DNA of 64,000 bases. Source: Physcia stellaris. Its lineage: Eukaryota; Ascomycota; Lecanoromycetes; Caliciales; Physciaceae. The first letter of the stretch is position 1. The number at the start of each line of letters is the position of its first letter. The stretch spans positions 434,001-498,000 of the forward strand of contig JABSSW010000035.1 of assembly GCA_018902385.1 (NCBI GenBank), given 5' to 3'. This document shows, one piece after another, positions 46,315-58,193 of the stretch. The translations under genes were made by a program, and so were the position numbers. The notes below the pieces were generated by a model that had not been told where the DNA came from, did not search any database, and saw only the letters and a program-made list of their open reading frames with translations.

Positions 46315-47961
46315 ATGTCCACCAAATCTTCTTCTCGCCGTAGCGCTCCGTCCAAGCCCACTTCGTCCCATCGTCTTTCGCACATGGATGGAAGCCAAGA
46401 GATCCCCATCGTGAGTTTTGCGTCACCGGGAGACACCCCGCTCTCACGCTTAATGTTTGTGGCAGGACGAAAACTATGAGGACTCTTCGCGCGAGATTTC
46501 GAGATTTGACGAAAGCTCGTAAACAAAATTTCATCCGAACAACATGCGGCGGCTGACAGTCCACAAGTCGCGCCTCCCTAGCAACGTCACTCACTCAATA
46601 CCGTTACGAAAATGGAAGACGCTATCATGCTTACCGCGAAGGTGAGCAGACGTTGCACTGTTGAGTGCAGATACGGTATGGCTGAAACCGTACAGGTCAA
46701 TACTGGGCTCCGAACGACGACCAAGCAAGCATGCTCGATACAATTGCGTGAGTAACACCTGCGAAAGCAGCATGGCTGATACTGTCTAAAACTTTCGACT
46801 TTCCGTAGACACCACCTGTTCCTTCTCACATTCAACGACAAGCTTTTCCTGGCACCTTTGGACAAGCCGAGACGAGCACTTGATGTTGGTTGTGGCAATG
46901 GTATTTGGGCTACGTAAGATTGCCACATGAGTTGTCTGTTCCTTTCTGATTATACGGGATAGAGATTTCGCAGAAAGGTTTCATGAGACAGAGGTCATAG
47001 GTGAAGCTCCCTATTCGGACTCCCAATGCGTACATAGGCTAACCTTCGGCATAGCGACTGATCTTTCTCCCATCCAATCTCAAATCGGGCCTCCCAATCT
47101 CCGATTTGAGATGGACGATTGCTGCAGCACATGGGTCTATCCAGAGGAATACTTTGACTATATCCATATTCGCATGCTGTTCGCTAGCGTTGCAGACTGG
47201 CCAGCTCTCTATCGCGAGTGTTACAAGTAAGTTCTCCTAGTTCCAGCACTTGCTTGCATAAGACTCACGGTCTCTTTGGGCAGTCATCTGGCCCCTGGCG
47301 GCTACCTTGAACATGCCGAAACGACTCCAATTACCAGGAGCGACGACAACTCCATTGCTCCCGGTTCCATGTGGGTGGCACAAGGACAATTAGCGGTAGA
47401 CTGCGGCGAAGCCTTTGGAAAGACTTTCGAGCAGATGGTACTCATGAAAGACCAGATTACCGCAGCCGGCTTCGTCGAGGTCACGGAGTTGAGGTTCAAA
47501 TGGCCCATTGGACCATGGAGCAACGACCCGAAGCTGAAAGATCTGGGACGGTGGAATATGCATATGTGGGAGCAAGGTCTGGAGGGGTGGACCATGGCTC
47601 TTCTGACAAGATACATGCACGTAAGTACACTTTTGCGAAAATCGGGGTCGACCTAGCTGCTGACAGCCAGTTCAAGTGGTCCTACGATCGCGTCAAGGAA
47701 TGGATCAGGCAGATGCGCGAGACCTTGCTGGACCGGCGGGTTCACGCCTACCAAGAGATGTACGTACCTCGACGTGTTGCTTTTACTATTCCTGATGGTA
47801 AAGCAGGAGAGTCGTTTTCGCAAGGAAACCCATGTCGCCAGCAGCAGCAAGCAAGAGATAGCAACGATCCGAAGCAGGAAGAAAGCTACGACGTGGCTCA
47901 GCCTTCTTTTTATTACGATAGCGGTCTGATGGCAACAGACACTTCACCAACAACTCCTTGA
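46315..47961 (+). CDS. LaeA-like SAM-dependent methyltransferase
   Basis: Class I methyltransferase of the LaeA/TAM group, some members of which act on secondary metabolism; target unknown. Eight exons: 46315-46410, 46560-46641, 46696-46747, 46809-46913, 46963-47000, 47055-47226, 47284-47620 and 47671-47961, all phases matching, giving 390 residues. A Ser-rich N-terminus is followed by RYENGRRYHAYREGQYWAPN and HHLFLLTFNDKLF, then motif I LDVGCGNGIWATDFAERF and EVIATDLSPIQ. DYIHIRMLFASVADW and HLAPGGYLEHAE follow. The C-terminus is long and polar with a Gln run. No biosynthetic cluster is nearby. Confidence 0.88.
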
Positions 47962-48589
47962 TTTCAATCCAGCAATTTAGCGTGGGTAGGCCGCACTCCA
48001 AGGCAACATGACTGGCGCGGCGTTGTTTTGATTTCCAAACTAAACGGGTAGTCTGCTTTTTTTCTTTGTTTTTAAAAGAAAAAGAGATATGTTTTTTTAC
48101 AGAATTACAGTCCTGCTTCATCAAGACTCGGGAACCGCAGTCTTTCCAATGTTCTTGAAGTAGATAAAGATTGCTTTAGCCTAGCGCACGGACGTGGCGT
48201 TGTTGCATCACTCCCGTTCGATGAGGGAAAGGAACGATGAGGCTAATTGTTGTAGATGAATCGGACCGCTCTCATCGTCCCGGTTTCGCTTTCCGAGAAA
48301 AATGAGACTCGATGGAAACTTCGCTCGATTCATCTCTGCTGTTTTCGTTGAAACGGAATCATCCTTTTTTTGAGAGTTGAGTGCCTTTTGCTTCACGACA
48401 GACTCCACTAGTATTTCTACCTTCATCCTATTGCTTACCCAAGACCCCGAAACCGCGCAAACCTTGGGTCTGGAGTGGAGTAGAGAATCACCATCCTGGC
48501 TCACGGGGTAAGATTCGATGGCACGCACCCAGAAAGCCACCACTCGATTCTATCGCCCTCCACCCCATCCTCGAGGGAAACTACCTACG

Positions 48590-48776
48590 TATTCCTCCCA
48601 TCTTTTTCCCTCTGTCTGTACTTACCCTCTCTCCCTCTTTGTACAAACCACCCCTAACCAACCAACTATCCCCTTTTATTTTCCTTCCGTTTTCTATCAA
48701 TGCTCTCCTCTCCTTTCCCCCTCTTGTTCTCAACTCTTTCTCTCTTCTTTTCTCTCTCTCTCCCCCCGTCTAGTTT
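48590..48776 (+). repeat. Pyrimidine-rich tract
   Basis: Long run dominated by C and T on the plus strand, becoming almost pure near 48700-48770 (CTCTCTCTCT then CCCCCC). Such tracts occur in fungal promoters and long 5' leaders and can form triplex DNA; no downstream plus-strand gene is evident. Confidence 0.6.
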
Positions 48777-49022
48777 CCTGAATCCGTGAAACCTCTCTCA
48801 ATCTTACTTGAAGGCTCGTTCTTATGCTGGGTGCAGGAGGACGGATGATGATGTTCGGGAGGGGAGAGCTAGGATATGGGGGTTTGGTGGTATGGGGGTG
48901 GATAGGAGGGAGGGGAACGAGGAGGACAGAATTAGTCGAATCTGAATGGAGAATGAATGGATTGAGAAGAGGAGGAGAATGATGAGAATGAGGAGTTGGT
49001 GAGATGATGAAATGACGATATT

Positions 49023-49086
49023 GACGGTCTGACGGTTGGACGGTTGGACGGTCTGACGGTTTGATGGTTTGACGGTATGACGGTTT
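49023..49086. repeat. Tandem repeat, 8-base unit GACGGTTT, 8 copies
   Basis: Eight contiguous units of GACGGTNN (GACGGTCT, GACGGTTG, GACGGTTG, GACGGTCT, GACGGTTT, GATGGTTT, GACGGTAT, GACGGTTT). Confidence 0.9.
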
Positions 49087-49429
49087 GGGGGTACATTTGA
49101 CATAGTAGATGTCAATGGCTACGATTAACAAGGACAGAAATCAAACCTGAAGTTGAGATAAATCATGTTTCTCTCCAAGCGAGTAACAGCCAAAGGAAAG
49201 ACCACGAAAGGCGAGAGATTACAGGATAGCGCAGACGAAGCCTGAGAAACAAATTTTCCAAAACGAGGGTGTTTTCATATCATAGATTCACCTCGATCCT
49301 CCCTCACATATCCAACAACTTCATCCTACCTTCACCCCCAGAGCTTCCTCCCCTTCCTCCCCCCCCCTTCCCGTTCCCACCTCCCTTTCCCACCTTCATC
49401 ATCCATCGCAGTGAGAAAGCCAGCCAGTC

Positions 49430-50055
49430 CTAAGAAGGCGGAGGCCCCTCAAACGTATGCCCGACCTCAGGCTGCCAGTCCAAGCGGTCCTTGCCGAAGA
49501 TCTCCGCCGCGACCTTGAAGCTCTTGCCGCCCTGCAGCAGGCCGGTACGCACGACGATCTTGTCGCCCAGCGCGGTCTGGTGGTGGTAGGCGTGGGTGGT
49601 GCAGTTGGGGCAGTAGTAGCAGTGGACGGGGTTTCCTGGAGGGGGGTTGTTAGTGAGGTGGGATTGAGATGGGAGACTGTGTGAGAGGGTTGGGGGTAAA
49701 TGGGGATAGCTGTGAGGACGGTTGGGCAAATGGAGGATATTTGGGATGTTTGGGTAGGAAAGGAGGTTGAAAGGGAAATGTACCAGAGTCGCCGGTGTAG
49801 GTGTACGTCTTGACGGTGCCCTTGGTGATCTTCAAATCGTCCTTTCCAGCGATCTGGTTGAGGGTGTTTTCACCGCCGCTGAGAAGCTTGCAGGCATCGC
49901 AATGGCTGTACGAGAGTTTAGCATTGGTGGAGTGAATTGCCATTGAGTGTGAAGGTGGTTAGGGCATACCAGAGGATGTGAGCCTGAGACTCCTGAGGCA
50001 ATTCGACGGTCCATTCGGTTTGGCCGCAGTGGCATCGTCCGGTGAAAGAAGGCAT
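49430..50055 (-). CDS. GFA / CENP-V-like zinc-binding protein
   Basis: Member of the glutathione-dependent formaldehyde-activating enzyme fold. Exons: 50055-49970, 49905-49784 and 49635-49430, giving 137 residues. Zinc ligands lie in CHCG near the N-terminus, HCDACK at the start of exon 2 and CYYCPNC in exon 3. The first intron has 64 bases; the second (148 bases) is long and T/C-rich on the coding strand. Many fungal members are of unknown activity, so the formaldehyde role is only a family label. Confidence 0.88.
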
Positions 50056-50958
50056 ATTGTTGTCGTGTTGTTATTTGGAGGGATGTTTTCGGTTGCAGGG
50101 CTTGGTGGTTTGGAATGGTCAAAGGGAGAAGAAGAGAGGACAGGAATCAAAAGAACCGGGAAGGGATGAAAAGGGCTTCGAAGATGGTTCAATGGACGAT
50201 AGAGGCAGTCGGGAAGAAGTATTTGGAATTGCCAGACACGAGCCCCACCTTGCTTTGTTACCCCACATGGGACGGAAGTAGAGACGGAGCATGGTTGGGG
50301 AGCTCAGTCTCCGATTGGCTGCTTCCTTGATCCTTGTTCAAGCAAGATATCAGTATGTTAAGATGGTCAACGCTCAACGTCTACACGCGCCGCTTGGACG
50401 CCATCAAAGGCCTTTCTTGATTCCTGGCACACGGAGATGATGCAAGCGGCTTCGCTGCATGGAAGCCATTCCGAAGCATCTGGCCCGCACGGCATTCAGC
50501 TGCAGTAGTCTGGACCTGCTACTGGCGGGAACATGATGTATGCAGCGTTGGATCCCCTCCGATGCCAACCCCTCATCTCACTACGATGTCAATGATTTGG
50601 AATTGGAGATCCAGCCTGGGGCGAATCATGCCACATCGTCTCCGTACTATTGTCGTCATACCAAGGAAACCAGACAAGCCCACTTGCTTGTTTGCTCTAC
50701 CCGTCTGTGCATCTCTCCTGGAAGCTACAGCGGCATCTCAAGGAGGGCGTGGGCAGGATAAGGGGAAAACTAGATATGCTGAAAGTTTGAGGGAGCTGAC
50801 AATGCAAACCGTGCTGTATTCCCAGCACCGTTATAGGAATAATGCAAAAGGGGGATCTCGCTAACTGGTTCCGGGCGTGCTCTTCCTGAGGCTGTGCAGA
50901 TCCAAAGAGCGGCTGTGACTTACATACTGCTCTCCACTTGGACCGACTCTCGCTCAAG
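50056..50958. other. Intergenic, GFA promoter and 3' side of the Zn2Cys6 gene
   Basis: 903 bases; no convincing gene, RNA or repeat. Confidence 0.45.
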
Positions 50959-53546
50959 TCACCCGTTCTCCTTCTCCAGAGCACTCGAGGCCGTTTCGAC
51001 AAGCGTCAAAAACCCTCCAAAATAGCTGAGGTCGATGTCTCCCGGGTCAAGAACCAATTTCAATGCGCTGCCCAGGCCTGAATGCATCACGGGTAAGTCC
51101 AAGCTGTTTCCCTTTGTAGAGTCCTCGTGGATCAATGTACCAAGAGTGGTCCCTGCATTGGCCGAGTAGAAGTTGCTGGCTTCATTGTATGTGCTCCCGG
51201 GGATACCCGCTGCTTTCTGGTTCAGAACATGCAAAGGGTCTCGGTCAAAGGAGACGCCGTCTGTTTCAAGCACTCGCCTGGATGCTGACGTAGGTAAAAC
51301 ACTGATCCTTAGGCAATACTGATGCATCCAGTCCTGCAAAACAGTGAGTAGCATCATGAAGCTCATGATCGAGCTAGACGGGCGCTCGACTGAGATTTCT
51401 CGGAGTAGCGAGACTATGCCATCCAGGTACAGTTGGGTTTTTAGCTCTTCGGGTTGACAAGGCTGCTGATCCTTATCGTCAATTGACTCAAGTACTCTCT
51501 GCGCCATGACGAGAAGAAAGATAGCATGCGTGATATGCGTAAGCTGGAAGACAGGAATGGCTCGAATTCCATCCTCAGAAAGCCTCAGAAAAGATTCGAA
51601 GAACCGGTGGAACTCGGCCACGCAACGGCGGAAGACGCTGGTAGAGTCCGCACTATCTTCGCTCTTGGCGTTACTGTGTAATCGAGCAAGCATAAATTGA
51701 AGTTGGGCAGCAGGCTGGGAAGTATGTAAACTGATAGCATGAAAGCCTACCGTCCGTACTTCTACGTGTGGATCAGCACCCAATCGGTAGTACCTACTCT
51801 TAGTCGTCGTGCAAGCAAGAAACACTTACTAGCACTGTAATGGCCTGGAACCTGGGCGTACCAACGCTCAAGCTGTGCCTGACTGTTGGTGATACTCGCC
51901 TGTAGGCACTGCCAATTGTCGTGTTCCCATTTGTTTTCGACAAACCCTGTCTTCAATGGCGATCCTGGATGACGCAGGATTCGCAGCAAATGTGCCCAAT
52001 GTCCGACAGCTGCTTTGAAAGGAGATGCATCATAGGACGAATTTAAGGCGTCGATCACATGATCCACGAAGGGTTTATCAAAATTCCGAGAGATACTCGA
52101 CCCTTTATGTCCCATTGAAGTGCTATAGAATGTGTAGATTAGCAGAGGTAATGTGTACCATCAGCTGAGTAGGCAACCGTCGCACAAGGTTGAGACATAC
52201 ATAGAGTCAATAATAAAGCAACCTACGTAAGCTCTTGCGCCTTCTCCCGCTATTCCAGGATGCTTTGCCGACCATGAAGACCAATGCGAGTCATCTTCAC
52301 TTGGGGTGCTCATATCCAAGTATTGCAGCATGGTAGTGGCCATACTACAATACTGGTCGCAAAGAGCGTCCCTACCAAAGGGAGGAAAGTGCCATAACGT
52401 GATCACTTGAAGGGCTTGGATGAGCTCCAAAGACTTTTCATTGTTGACGACGATCATGTCACCTAGTATATGCAATACTTCGGTACCCAGGGGAATCTGG
52501 ACTTCAACCGGAGCTGCGACACTGAGGATGGCCAGGAACAGCGTTGGCTTAGTTGCATTGATTTCCTCTGCGTGGGTGTACTCTGGAAAGACCACAATCG
52601 GCATCTGAGGAGCCATCCACCTGACATAGTGATAGAAAACCGAATCCGAGTCAGCAGCGTTTGGGAAATAGCGTTCCAAAACATCAGCACGTCCGTGACG
52701 ATAAGGAGCAATGCCAGTATCTCGAACATCTGGCGGGATCACCAAATGCTGTGCAGCTACCGGCGTCGAGCGCCGGTCTGCTGATCGCTGGGCCGTGTGG
52801 CGGGCCATGTTCGGCGCGAGGTGAGCTTGCCAGGTATTAGCAGGTGCGTCGTGGCTAGACATGCGTTTCTGACCAGTGGAAAAAGGAGAACTCGAGAAGA
52901 CGTCCGAAGGGGTCAGGCTAGACTGCTCATCATACCTCCTAGGGTAATCGGGCGGTCTCATCGTTGTCTGGTCATAGAGAGAGGGGATAAAGGGCACAGT
53001 CCTCGGGCTACTCGAGCTGTACATCTCAGGAGGCGTTCGGCCTTTTCCATCATAACCAGCTCGCTCGTCGCTTCCGTTGAAGGTTTCATTTCGCACCGTG
53101 GCCAGTTCACGTGTCAGGCTCTGGATATGGCCCTCTAATTCCGCGATTTTGTGGCTCTCCTGTTTCCTTTCCTTTTTCTCCGCTCTCCTCCGATGTGATT
53201 GCGGTATGCGACATTCTCGGCTCGCTTTGATACATCTGTTGCAATCGGTATTTCCTGGGTCAATGACACAGCGAGACTTGAATGCGCGGCAATTTTCGCA
53301 AGCGAGTGAAGCTCTCCGTTGTCGGTGTCGGGAAACATCAGGCTGCTGATCGGGCGGTATAGGCTCGGCGGGCCGGAGCTGCTCATTCTCGCCTGCATCT
53401 GGCGGTAGAGACGGGTAAGGAGAGGCATACTGCCGTTCTTCATGTGTGTAAGACTGAGATATCCGAGTAGCGAGCAGATTGTCTCGGCTGGATTGATGTA
53501 AAAAGTATGGGGGTGAGGCTGAACAAGTTTGAAATGATTCGTCCAT
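50959..53546 (-). CDS. Zn2Cys6 transcription factor with fungal-specific domain
   Basis: Nuclear regulator with a binuclear zinc cluster. Exons: 53546-52201, 52122-51830 and 51761-50959, giving 813 residues; introns are 78 (donor GTATGT, branch GCTAAT) and 68 bases. Cluster: CENCRAFKSRC, then CNRCIKASREC, spaced by VIDPGNTD, in an Arg-rich context. A coiled coil follows (SHKIAELEGHIQSLTRELA). The fungal-specific region spans roughly residues 270-720 (YVRWMAPQMPIVVFPEYTHA, GHWAHLLRILRHPGSPLK). It resembles War1-type regulators of weak-acid stress in layout, but the target genes are unknown. Confidence 0.88.
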
Positions 53547-54371
53547 GTCCGCGACAAACTAGCAGCCTCTTTCCGTCCGCGCCTACAATTTGCCGAATCA
53601 TCCCAAAGCTAAAATCGAGGATGCAAGTGTGCCTGAGGCATCCTGGTACGAGTATGGTATTCAGGCTGAGGTCCTGCTTGCCATCAGTCTTCCCTTATTC
53701 GATACTTATCATTCGCAGTCTGAGATCACCCATTCATTTCAGCTCCTCCCAGCAAGTCGACAAGAAGAGTGAACTTCTCTCACTATATTCTCGTAGGATA
53801 TCCCTCGAATGGCAAGCGATAAAGTGTTATGAGTGGTCATTGAATTGTTTCGTCGTTTCGCATCCAAAGCCTCACTTCTTGTCTTGCCTTTCTCAAAGCT
53901 AAGGACAGTGCGAGTTCTATAACCCTAAATCACGATGACAACGATCATAGGGTAAAAGCCTCGTAAGCATTGCACTTCTCAGAAGATCTACCATCGCTCA
54001 ACTCAGACACAACTGAGCGCCGATCTGATATGAAGGGGTCCTATTGCGACTAGGGGAGAATATCGATGCCCAAGCTTCACTCATTTCAGAAATGTTCAGT
54101 AGCGTTCTGGAAGCAGGAGGCTCGGTCTCATCGCAAGCAGTAAGAATTACCACTGTTGATATAGAATCTCATCGTTATCTTCTCTTCTCACAGATTTCGA
54201 ACAAGTAACATGGATGGCTCGGGTTTGTATATAGTATCGTAAGCGAGACATAGAGCAGACGATTCTCCAGATGATCGTGGGTATCTATGCAAGATGTGAG
54301 ATAGCGTTACTCTCTCTTCTCATGAGGTGCTTGTGGATTATCCTTCACGATTCTAGATCTATCTCCTTAGC
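53547..54371. other. Intergenic, promoter of the Zn2Cys6 gene
   Basis: 825 bases with no supported gene. Confidence 0.45.
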
Positions 54372-54898
54372 TTATTCGGGAGCCATAGCCAGCGCGCCCC
54401 AAAGCTCTTCAATCTCATCACACAGAGCTTTGTAAGTATCCCCAATCCTATCCAAGATTTCCGCAAAATCGTCAAATTCTTGTTCTAACTGCTCCGGGTG
54501 TTGTTCCGGGTGCTGCTTGGTATCGGGTAGTTCATTTAAATCTGCAAGTTTTCTTCTCGAGTGTTTCAGCCACTCTCCGGTTTCAGTGAAATCTTTCAGA
54601 GTGGTCCGGCGCTGTTCTTCTGTATTGGCCATAATGGACCGGAGGTGTTCTCGAGAGGGGCCTGTAAAGCAGATGTGAGAACCCAGTACTTCTAGATAAG
54701 AAGCAATCTCCTTGAAGGAGCACATTTACCTTGCTTCGGCTTGACGTCCGGAAGGACAAAGACCGGGGCATTTGGATCTAGTGGTGAGTCGAGCTGTCGG
54801 TTAGGGTAATCGGGCTGTGGTGCTCTGAGATTGTTTCGTTGCAGCGGCTCGGATCTATTGTAGGAGGCAATGGAGTGAGGGCCGATCGAGGGGACCAT
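54372..54898 (-). CDS. Small hypothetical helical protein
   Basis: Not recognised. Likely exons 54898-54730 and 54661-54372 with a 68-base intron (donor GTAAAT, acceptor TTTACAG) joining VFVLPDVKPKQ to GPSREHLRSIMANTEEQ, giving 152 residues from the ATG at 54898 (MVPSIGPHS). The first half is Pro-rich; the second is acidic and helical (EEQRRTTLKDFTETGEWLK, FDDFAEILDRIGDTYKALC) with a Q-H-P-E-Q-H-P-E repeat. The helical part resembles mediator- or tail-type coiled coils only vaguely. The start could lie further upstream (ATG near 55017). Confidence 0.5.
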
Positions 54899-55733
54899 GC
54901 TTGCTGGCCTTGAGATTGTGTGCTTGTGGCTCGGAAAATGTAAGGTACTTGTCGACAACAATCGATGTTGACAAAGCCAGAATGTCCCCGGAGTTCAATG
55001 AGTGAGTCTCTCGGCATAAGTCAAGGAAGTGATGGAGATGATGACACACTGAGGTCTTTGTCATGCTCAGTCTTGTTCGATTTAGGAGAAGACTGTAAGT
55101 GCCAGATCGAATTCATCACTCCGATAATGTGATACTCAACATCTTAGACCTTGGAGTCTTAATTCCTTGTTGCTGCTTGCTTACGAAATTGCTCCAAAAA
55201 AACCGGACTGTTGATGTAGACTAATGTGCAAGTTATAATAGATTAGCTGGAATTAACTAGAATATTCCTGTGACCCGAGTAGCTCACAATCCTCACGACG
55301 GAAAAAGACATGAAGAGAAACCGTATCGACACTACTCTGTGAAATTTTGGAGGAAGGTGCTGACCAATTGACCACGATAGACCGGTCATATCCCACCCAC
55401 GCATGTGCGGCGGTCATCAATTACTTCACCTCAGCAGGATTAGAGATCTGAAGGATGAACCACCATAGAGTAGATTGTGCAATAAGTCGACCATTAGACT
55501 TCAATCGTGTCAAACGTAGGATTATATTTTGATCGATCCAACAGATAGTGATTTAACCAATGCGAACGCTCTGCACCCGCAAAACTTTTTTTATAGATCC
55601 CCAACTGCGCCAATCGCCAACGCTTCGGAAATGCCTTAACGCAACCCCAATGAAACCACGAATCTCTGACACCAAAGCACCAAACTTGGAAGAGGCGTAT
55701 CATCTCTCGCAAAGCTCTGCTGGCGGCAGCGCG
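54899..55733. other. Intergenic, promoter of the small hypothetical gene
   Basis: 835 bases, AT-richer than its neighbours around 55150-55270. No supported gene. Confidence 0.45.
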
Positions 55734-57433
55734 TTAAGGAATCCGCACCTCTGGTGCATCCTCAGCCTCGTCCTCTAATCGGTCCCGAGCCATGTTTCGA
55801 CTTTTATGCCAGACGTAGCCTACCAGAGCGACTCCAACCACAAGAGCGACAATAATCAAGATGACATTGATTGGTATGGGATCGCGATGAAAGATCTTAT
55901 GAGTAGCAGCGTCTAGCGCAGACTGAATAAAGTTAAGTACCCCGGCGAGACAGATGATGAGACCGTAGACCTTTCCGAAGGTATGGAAGCCAAAGACTTT
56001 GGCTGAATAGTCAGAGACGGCCGTGTAGTAGAAAGGTCGGTAAAGCGTAAATAGAATAACGTTTGCATAGGCTGCCCACAAATATGGTAGAACGCCAAGA
56101 ATGCCGATCGTTGTTGCGACAGCCACAAGCACACCAAGCACAAACGGAGTACTGGTATTATCGAGAATAAGACCGATGAACGGGATTGAGAAAATACCAC
56201 CTACTGGCAGCGCGACATCGAAAATGTTATTGACATGTTTGGCCTTCAGGTCGTCGTTGAGCAGGTACTCATACTGTGTCCGTATTGTCGCAACAAAGTA
56301 GTTAATTCGGGTCATTTGAACTACTGTGAAGCCGGTGATCAAGATGAACCAAGGCGATTTGATTTGTTGAAGTGCCGAGCGTCCGTGCTGAGCTCCATGC
56401 ACTCCGCTTATCTTTTGCTTCTTCTGTTCCTCGCTTTGCTGCTTTGTAGCTCCTTTACTTCCAAGGAGCGACGTTAACTCGGAGACAACACTTTCTCTAT
56501 GCGCGCGACGCTCGTCTCTCATTTGCGTAACTTGATCTTCATTCCTGTCGTTCCAGTCCGCAGGGTTTTCGTCGTTCTCTGGATTTTCCGCATTGCTGAC
56601 AAGCTCACCCACAGTTTTGTAAGACCTTGACGGCATGAAGAAGATTTGGACGACTAGAAGGAACGCTGGAACAACTAAATAGACGAGGAAGAATTTTTGA
56701 GGCTTGAAGGTCCCATCCGAGGCTTCATACGCCAAACGATAGAATAGGAATATTGCACTGGACGAGTCGAAAGCTCCAGTAAGGAGTGCTAGGATAAGCC
56801 CAGAGTGATTCGGGAACGTATTTGAGAGCTGAAAAGAAGAGATGAAGATGAAGGGCCCGCCGAGAGCAAGGAAGAGGTAACCTGGAATGTAGGCGTCAAA
56901 CGGCAAATTTGGAGCTAAAGCAAGAAAGATAGCCCCGATGGCCAGTAGGACGCTGCCTATGATCCCACTGACTCGAGGGCCATACCTATCAAGTAAGGTA
57001 CCAACGGGTAATGCAACGACATTAGTCGCAACCGCCGCGGTCGTGAACATGATGTTAAGCCTGATGAAAAGAACGATAAGCGAGCCATGACGCTGGGTAA
57101 GATGGTGAATGCCTACCTGATTTCTTGCTCGTAGCACGCTCTCTCGCCCTCGATCGCGGACTCTGATAATGATGAGCAGTACTGGCTGTAAACTCCTTCT
57201 TGTACAAAAACCGGTCTGATGGCAGCATAGCCAAACACCACACCGGCGGAGAAAAGACAATAGATCACCGCAATAGCGACTTGTACTGTACGGGGAACTT
57301 CAACACACCACGAAACACAGAGATAGATGGATTTGTACTAACGTATTCGCTTCCATTTAGGTACTTCGAACGCTCCGATCGGCTCCTCTTTGGCTGCTGG
57401 AGGTAGGCTTGTTCCCACTGGGTTCAAGGACAT
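55734..57433 (-). CDS. Major facilitator transporter, Fmp42/SLC43-like
   Basis: Twelve-helix transporter of the group that includes yeast Fmp42 and animal SLC43 amino-acid carriers; substrate not known. Exons: 57433-57343, 57297-57117 and 57060-55734, giving 532 residues; introns are 45 and 56 bases. Short polar N-terminus (MSLNPVGTSLPPAAKEEP), VPKWKRI before helix 1, and FSAGVVFGYAAIRPVFVQEG. MFS loop motif LLDRYGPRVSG between helices 2 and 3. A central charged loop (NPENDENPADWNDRNEDQ) separates the halves, and RPFYYTAVSDYSAKVFGFHT is typical of the group. It is the last gene before the AT-rich block. Confidence 0.88.
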
Positions 57434-57980
57434 CTTGCGATACTCGGATCGAGCAGGTGAGGAGCCACGAACATGCTCGTAGGACTATTCAGAATTCCGG
57501 AGTCAGTGATCCCGATCCGAGGTAAACGCCGAGTGAGATGGATGTTGTAATTATCCAGTTGATACTTCCCAAATATATCTCGTGACATCGGACGGATCAT
57601 GAAGGTAGAAACTGGGGGAAGACTTACGCCCAAAGAGCTAACTCTATGTAACGACATAGCGGCAGGAAGAGAAAGAGAAAAAGAAAAGGGATGTCCTTCG
57701 GAGAAGCCCGTTAGGCTCTGACAGATACAATGAATAGATCAATGATGAACATAGCGAGAATACAGGGTTGACTATCCAAAAAGCAGCCTGTCAAGTGATA
57801 GCTTGGTGTAACATATCGCGAGTGGGATGATGCTAAATAAGTACGGGTAGGGAGATTTTAGTCAAGGCGGGGGTGGAGGCAAATGTGACAGTGCTAGGAG
57901 CTTACAGCTCAACCGCTTTACGAAATATCTCGGCCACCCTAAAAACTATCGGCTTGGCATATGTGACAAGTTTGTAAAGC
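57434..57980. other. Intergenic boundary to the AT-rich block
   Basis: Promoter of the MFS gene in normal composition. The switch to AT-rich sequence occurs over some tens of bases near 57950-58000. Confidence 0.6.
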
Positions 57981-58193
57981 GATTGAACATTTAACGCATG
58001 CAAAAATTGACGCGTTCATCGCATTATTTCGTAAATAAACAAGCATTACAAATAACATGATTAAAATACATTGAACATGTGTTGATTTTATGTTCGATCG
58101 CATGCGCATGATAAAAAATGTGATTGATTTCGATAAAAAAAATAAATCAACAAAAAAAGTGAAAAATTGATGTCATTTAATGCAAATGTTTCG

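Larger units (their letters stand above)
47962..49429. other. Intergenic, pyrimidine-rich, no gene found
   Basis: 1.47 kb between convergent genes. Contains a strong plus-strand pyrimidine-rich tract at about 48590-48776, an 8-base tandem repeat at 49023-49086 and another C/T-rich tract at about 49290-49400. Long frames here are low-complexity shadows. Confidence 0.5.

Noticed and set aside
48208-49131. Several frames of 87-133 codons as genes
   Set aside because: They are translations of pyrimidine-rich and tandem-repeat DNA, with low-complexity content on both strands.
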